Shown: one piece after another, positions 12,681 through 14,612 of the stretch
How positions within the stretch are numbered: the stretch's first letter is position 1
How the letters are laid out: the number at the start of each line of letters is the position of its first letter
Source of the DNA: a bacterium HR41
GTDB taxonomy: Bacteria; Actinomycetota; Thermoleophilia; Solirubrobacterales; Thermoleophilaceae
DNA: 14,612 nt
Direction: 5' to 3'
NCBI GenBank assembly: GCA_002898855.1
Contig: BEIR01000009.1
Coordinates: 1 to 14,612 of the forward strand
Position numbers and translations under genes: made by a program
Notes under the pieces: generated by a model
Database searches by the model: none
Told to the model about the DNA's origin: nothing
What the model saw: only the letters and a program-made list of their open reading frames with translations

Positions 12681-14423
12681 ACCAGACGGCTCGGTAGTCG
12701 CAGTCGCGTGCTGCAGCGCAGGCGCGCCAGCAGCGGGCGAGCGCGGCGTGTCGTGCTCGCTCGCTCGGCCGTGGTGCTGGCGTCGTCCACCGCCGACGAG
12801 ACGCTCGATCTCGCGCCGTTCCAACGTCTCGCGCTCGAGCAGCGCTTGCGCGAGCGCGTCGAGGCGGTCGCGGTGTTCGCTCACCAGTGCTCGTGCTCGC
12901 CGCTCGGCGAGCGCCGCCAACTCGAGCTGCTCTTCGTCGACGAGCCGTCGCGTGGCGTCGGAGAGCGAGTAGTCGTCGGTCGGCACTTGTTTGGCGCGCA
13001 GCTCGCTGCCCATCCCGTATTCGGCGATCATCGCCCGGCTGATCTCGTGGACCTTGCGCAGGTCGTCGGCGGCGCCGGTGGTGACCTCGCCGAACACCTC
13101 CTGCTCGGCAGCGCGCCCACCGAGGAGCACGACCATGTAGTCGATCAGCTCCTCGCGCGTTTTCAGGTAGCGGTCTTCCTCGGGCAGGTTGAGCGTGTAG
13201 CCGAGCGCGCGGCCGCGCGGCACGATCGAGATCCGATGCACCTTCTCGACGCGCGGCAGAAGCTCGGAGCACAGCGCGTGGCCGGCCTCGTGGTAGGCGA
13301 CGACGCGCTTCTCGTGCTCGGTGAGCGCGCGCCGCGACTCGGCCCCGGCGATAACCCGCTCGATCGCGCGGTCGAAGTCGCGGCGCGTGATGACGGTTCG
13401 TCCGTCGCGCGCCGCCGAGATCGCCGCCTCGTTGCAGATGTTCGCGAGGTCGGCGCCGGTGAGACCGCTGGTCTGGCGCGCGACGAGGTCGAGATCGACG
13501 TCCGCCGCGAGCGGCTTGTCGCGCGCGTGGACGCGGAGGATCTCTTTGCGCCCGCGCAGGTCGGGGGGAGCGACGAAGATGCGGCGGTCGAAGCGCCCTG
13601 GCCGCAACAGCGCCGGGTCGAGCTTTTCGATCAGGTTCGAGGCCGCGATCACGACGACGTCCTCGTGCTCGGAGAAGCCGTCGAGCTCGACGAGTAGCTG
13701 GTTGAGCGTCTGGTCCTTCTCGCCCGAGATGTCGCGCCCGCGGGTGGCGCCGACGGCGTCGAGCTCGTCGATGAAGACGATCGCCGGCGCCGCCTTGCGC
13801 GCGGCGCGGAACAAGCGCCGGATGCGCGCGGCGCCGAGCCCGGCGAACATCTCGACGAACGACGAGGCCGACTGGGCGAAAAAGGCCGCTCGCGCCTCGT
13901 TGGCGACCGCTTTGGCGAGCAACGTCTTGCCCGTTCCCGGCGGTCCGTGCAAGAGGATGCCCTTGGGTACGCGCGCACCGAGCTTGCGGAAGCGGCGCGG
14001 GTCGCGCAGGAACTCGACGACCTCGCGCAGCTCCTCCTTGGCCTCGTCGACGCCGGCCACGTCGTCCCAACGCACCGACCCCGCCGACTCGGGCTTGAGG
14101 GTTTGGGGCTTGGTGCGCGGCATGTAGCGCAGCGTCATCACGAGCACGACCGCGATCAGCCCCATGAACACGATCGGAAGCCATGTGACGGCGAGGTCCT
14201 GAACACGGCCCCAGTCGATCGCCGCCGGCACGACGAGCGGCCCGCCCGCGCCAGCGGTGAGCGCGAATGCCGCCCCGCCGACCTGGCCCCGCGTAGCGCT
14301 GGAAGCTCGCGGCGCGCACGGCCTCGGGCAGCCGCGGTCGCGACCGCTCGACACTGTGCGCGACCTACGACCCCCCGCCGCCCCCTCTGCGCGGTTCATG
14401 CCCTCAAGGATGGCGACTCCCAC
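12678..14423 (-). CDS. ftsH: FtsH-family AAA+ zinc metalloprotease, short N-terminus
   Basis: Membrane-anchored ATP-dependent protease that unfolds and degrades misfolded membrane and regulatory proteins. Numbered from GTG 14423 (581 codons): one membrane segment (about 78-99, WLPIVFMGLIAVVLVMTL), Walker A GPPGTGKT (160-167), pore loop FVEMFAGLGAARIR (189-202), Walker B IVFIDELDA (215-223), SRH region RPGRFDRR (274-281), zinc site HEAGH (378-382) and third-ligand loop TTGAADDL (448-455, D454). The Ala/His/Ser-rich C-terminal 35 residues look disordered. The first membrane helix and periplasmic domain of classical FtsH are missing. The extent given is the longest open frame. Starts at 14399 (ATG), 14354 (GTG) and 14231 (GTG) are possible, and residues 1-64 look non-conserved with rare AGG codons, so the true start may well be 14231, giving 517 residues. 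It is a protease-competent FtsH paralogue, perhaps not the only one in the genome. Confidence 0.93.
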   Translation of the reverse strand: MGVAILEGMNRAEGAAGGRRSRTVSSGRDRGCPRPCAPRASSATRGQVGGAAFALTAGAGGPLVVPAAIDWGRVQDLAVTWLPIVFMGLIAVVLVMTLRYMPRTKPQTLKPESAGSVRWDDVAGVDEAKEELREVVEFLRDPRRFRKLGARVPKGILLHGPPGTGKTLLAKAVANEARAAFFAQSASSFVEMFAGLGAARIRRLFRAARKAAPAIVFIDELDAVGATRGRDISGEKDQTLNQLLVELDGFSEHEDVVVIAASNLIEKLDPALLRPGRFDRRIFVAPPDLRGRKEILRVHARDKPLAADVDLDLVARQTSGLTGADLANICNEAAISAARDGRTVITRRDFDRAIERVIAGAESRRALTEHEKRVVAYHEAGHALCSELLPRVEKVHRISIVPRGRALGYTLNLPEEDRYLKTREELIDYMVVLLGGRAAEQEVFGEVTTGAADDLRKVHEISRAMIAEYGMGSELRAKQVPTDDYSLSDATRRLVDEEQLELAALAERRARALVSEHRDRLDALAQALLERETLERREIERLVGGGRRQHHGRASEHDTPRSPAAGAPALQHATATTEPSG

Positions 14424-14442
14424 CCCTTGGCGCCACCGGAAG

Positions 14443-14480
14443 GTGCGCGGCGCACGGCTCGGCGGACCGTGGTGCCACGG
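14443..14480. repeat. Two adjacent short dyads between the right-edge gene and ftsH
   Basis: GTGCGC-G-GCGCAC (14443-14455) and CCGTGG-TG-CCACGG (14467-14480) are perfect dyads placed 11 bp apart in the 72 nt gap. With such short spacers they suit protein binding better than stable hairpins. They could be an ftsH operator or part of a termination region for the upstream gene. Confidence 0.35.
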
Positions 14481-14495
14481 AACGGCCGATCCGGG

Positions 14496-14612
14496 CTACG
14501 CGACGCGCTCGAGGCGCGGGTTCGGTTTGTAGCGGCGCCCGACCTTCCCGCACGGGCGTCCGTCGACCCGCACGACGTCGGCGGTGAAATCGTTTTCGCC
14601 GCGCAGCAGGGC
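14496..14612 (-). CDS. 3' end of an unrecognised protein-coding gene (runs off right edge)
   Basis: The last 38 codons of a minus-strand frame enter from the right edge and end at TAG 14496-14498. They read ALLRGENDFTADVVRVDGRP, then CGKVGRRYKPNPRLERVA. Codon usage (GC-rich third positions, CGC and CTC) matches real genes in the window, and the sequence has ordinary composition rather than the Arg/Ala/Pro-rich look of shadow frames, so I believe it is coding. I do not recognise the family. Position upstream of ftsH, where tilS or hpt often stand in other bacteria, does not help, since this tail resembles neither. The 72 nt gap to the longest ftsH frame carries two dyads. Confidence 0.6.
   Translation of the reverse strand, partial: ALLRGENDFTADVVRVDGRPCGKVGRRYKPNPRLERVA

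Noticed and set aside
12667..14319. Minus-strand open frame in another phase overlapping ftsH and leading into the epimerase
   Set aside because: Only its last 135 codons (the epimerase) are meaningful. The rest is an Arg-rich out-of-frame reading of ftsH, so a fusion protein is not supported.
1..14612. Mobile elements, CRISPR arrays, tRNA or rRNA genes, phage or defence genes
   Set aside because: No transposase or integrase motifs, no regularly spaced direct repeats, no cloverleaf-like or rRNA-like segments were seen; composition is uniform throughout.

Overview
The window reads as an ordinary chromosomal segment of a very GC-rich actinobacterium. The best guess is the class Thermoleophilia (Solirubrobacterales-like). 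This rests on the strong G/C bias at third codon positions, frequent GTG and TTG starts, TANNNT-type -10 boxes placed directly against start codons, and an FtsH-like protease of the short, one-membrane-segment type ending its anchor in MPRTKP, which I associate from memory with that class. The class assignment is inference. No mobile element, integrase, CRISPR array, tRNA or rRNA was seen.

Layout from left to right. The 5' part of a PolX-family DNA polymerase gene runs off the left edge on the minus strand (1-431). Divergent to it lie a GT2 polyprenol-phosphate sugar synthase (478-1278) and an overlapping thioredoxin gene (1254-1583). A large class-2 isoleucyl-tRNA synthetase gene follows on the minus strand (1610-4690), preceded upstream by a MerR-type regulator with a degenerate B12-binding-like domain (4756-5727). 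A 270 bp divergent regulatory region separates the regulator from class II fumarase (5998-7332). Fumarase converges on a succinate-semialdehyde-type aldehyde dehydrogenase (7402-8871). Divergent from the latter is a secreted, permuted SpoIID-family protein (8957-10327).

From 10366 to the right edge all genes are on the minus strand and tightly packed. In transcription order they are: the 3' end of an unrecognised gene (14496-14612), an ftsH-like protease, methylmalonyl-CoA epimerase, a 72-residue unknown protein, a PAP2 phosphatase, and the YchF ATPase. The gaps and overlaps after ftsH are 11 nt, 9 nt, a probable overlap of tens of nt, and 4 nt.

Most genes are housekeeping: translation, protein quality control, envelope lipid and peptidoglycan handling, redox, and C4-dicarboxylate entry into the TCA cycle (fumarase, semialdehyde dehydrogenase, methylmalonyl-CoA epimerase). 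I did not find a convincing new multi-gene system. The points most worth a second look are: the isoleucyl-tRNA synthetase signature motif, which reads GSHH instead of HxGH (a swap reported to give extreme mupirocin resistance); repeated placement of a -10 box 7-8 nt before start codons, implying leaderless or near-leaderless mRNAs; the regulator that seems to have lost its cobalamin ligand and has a palindrome over its own -10 box; and the permuted SpoIID protein.
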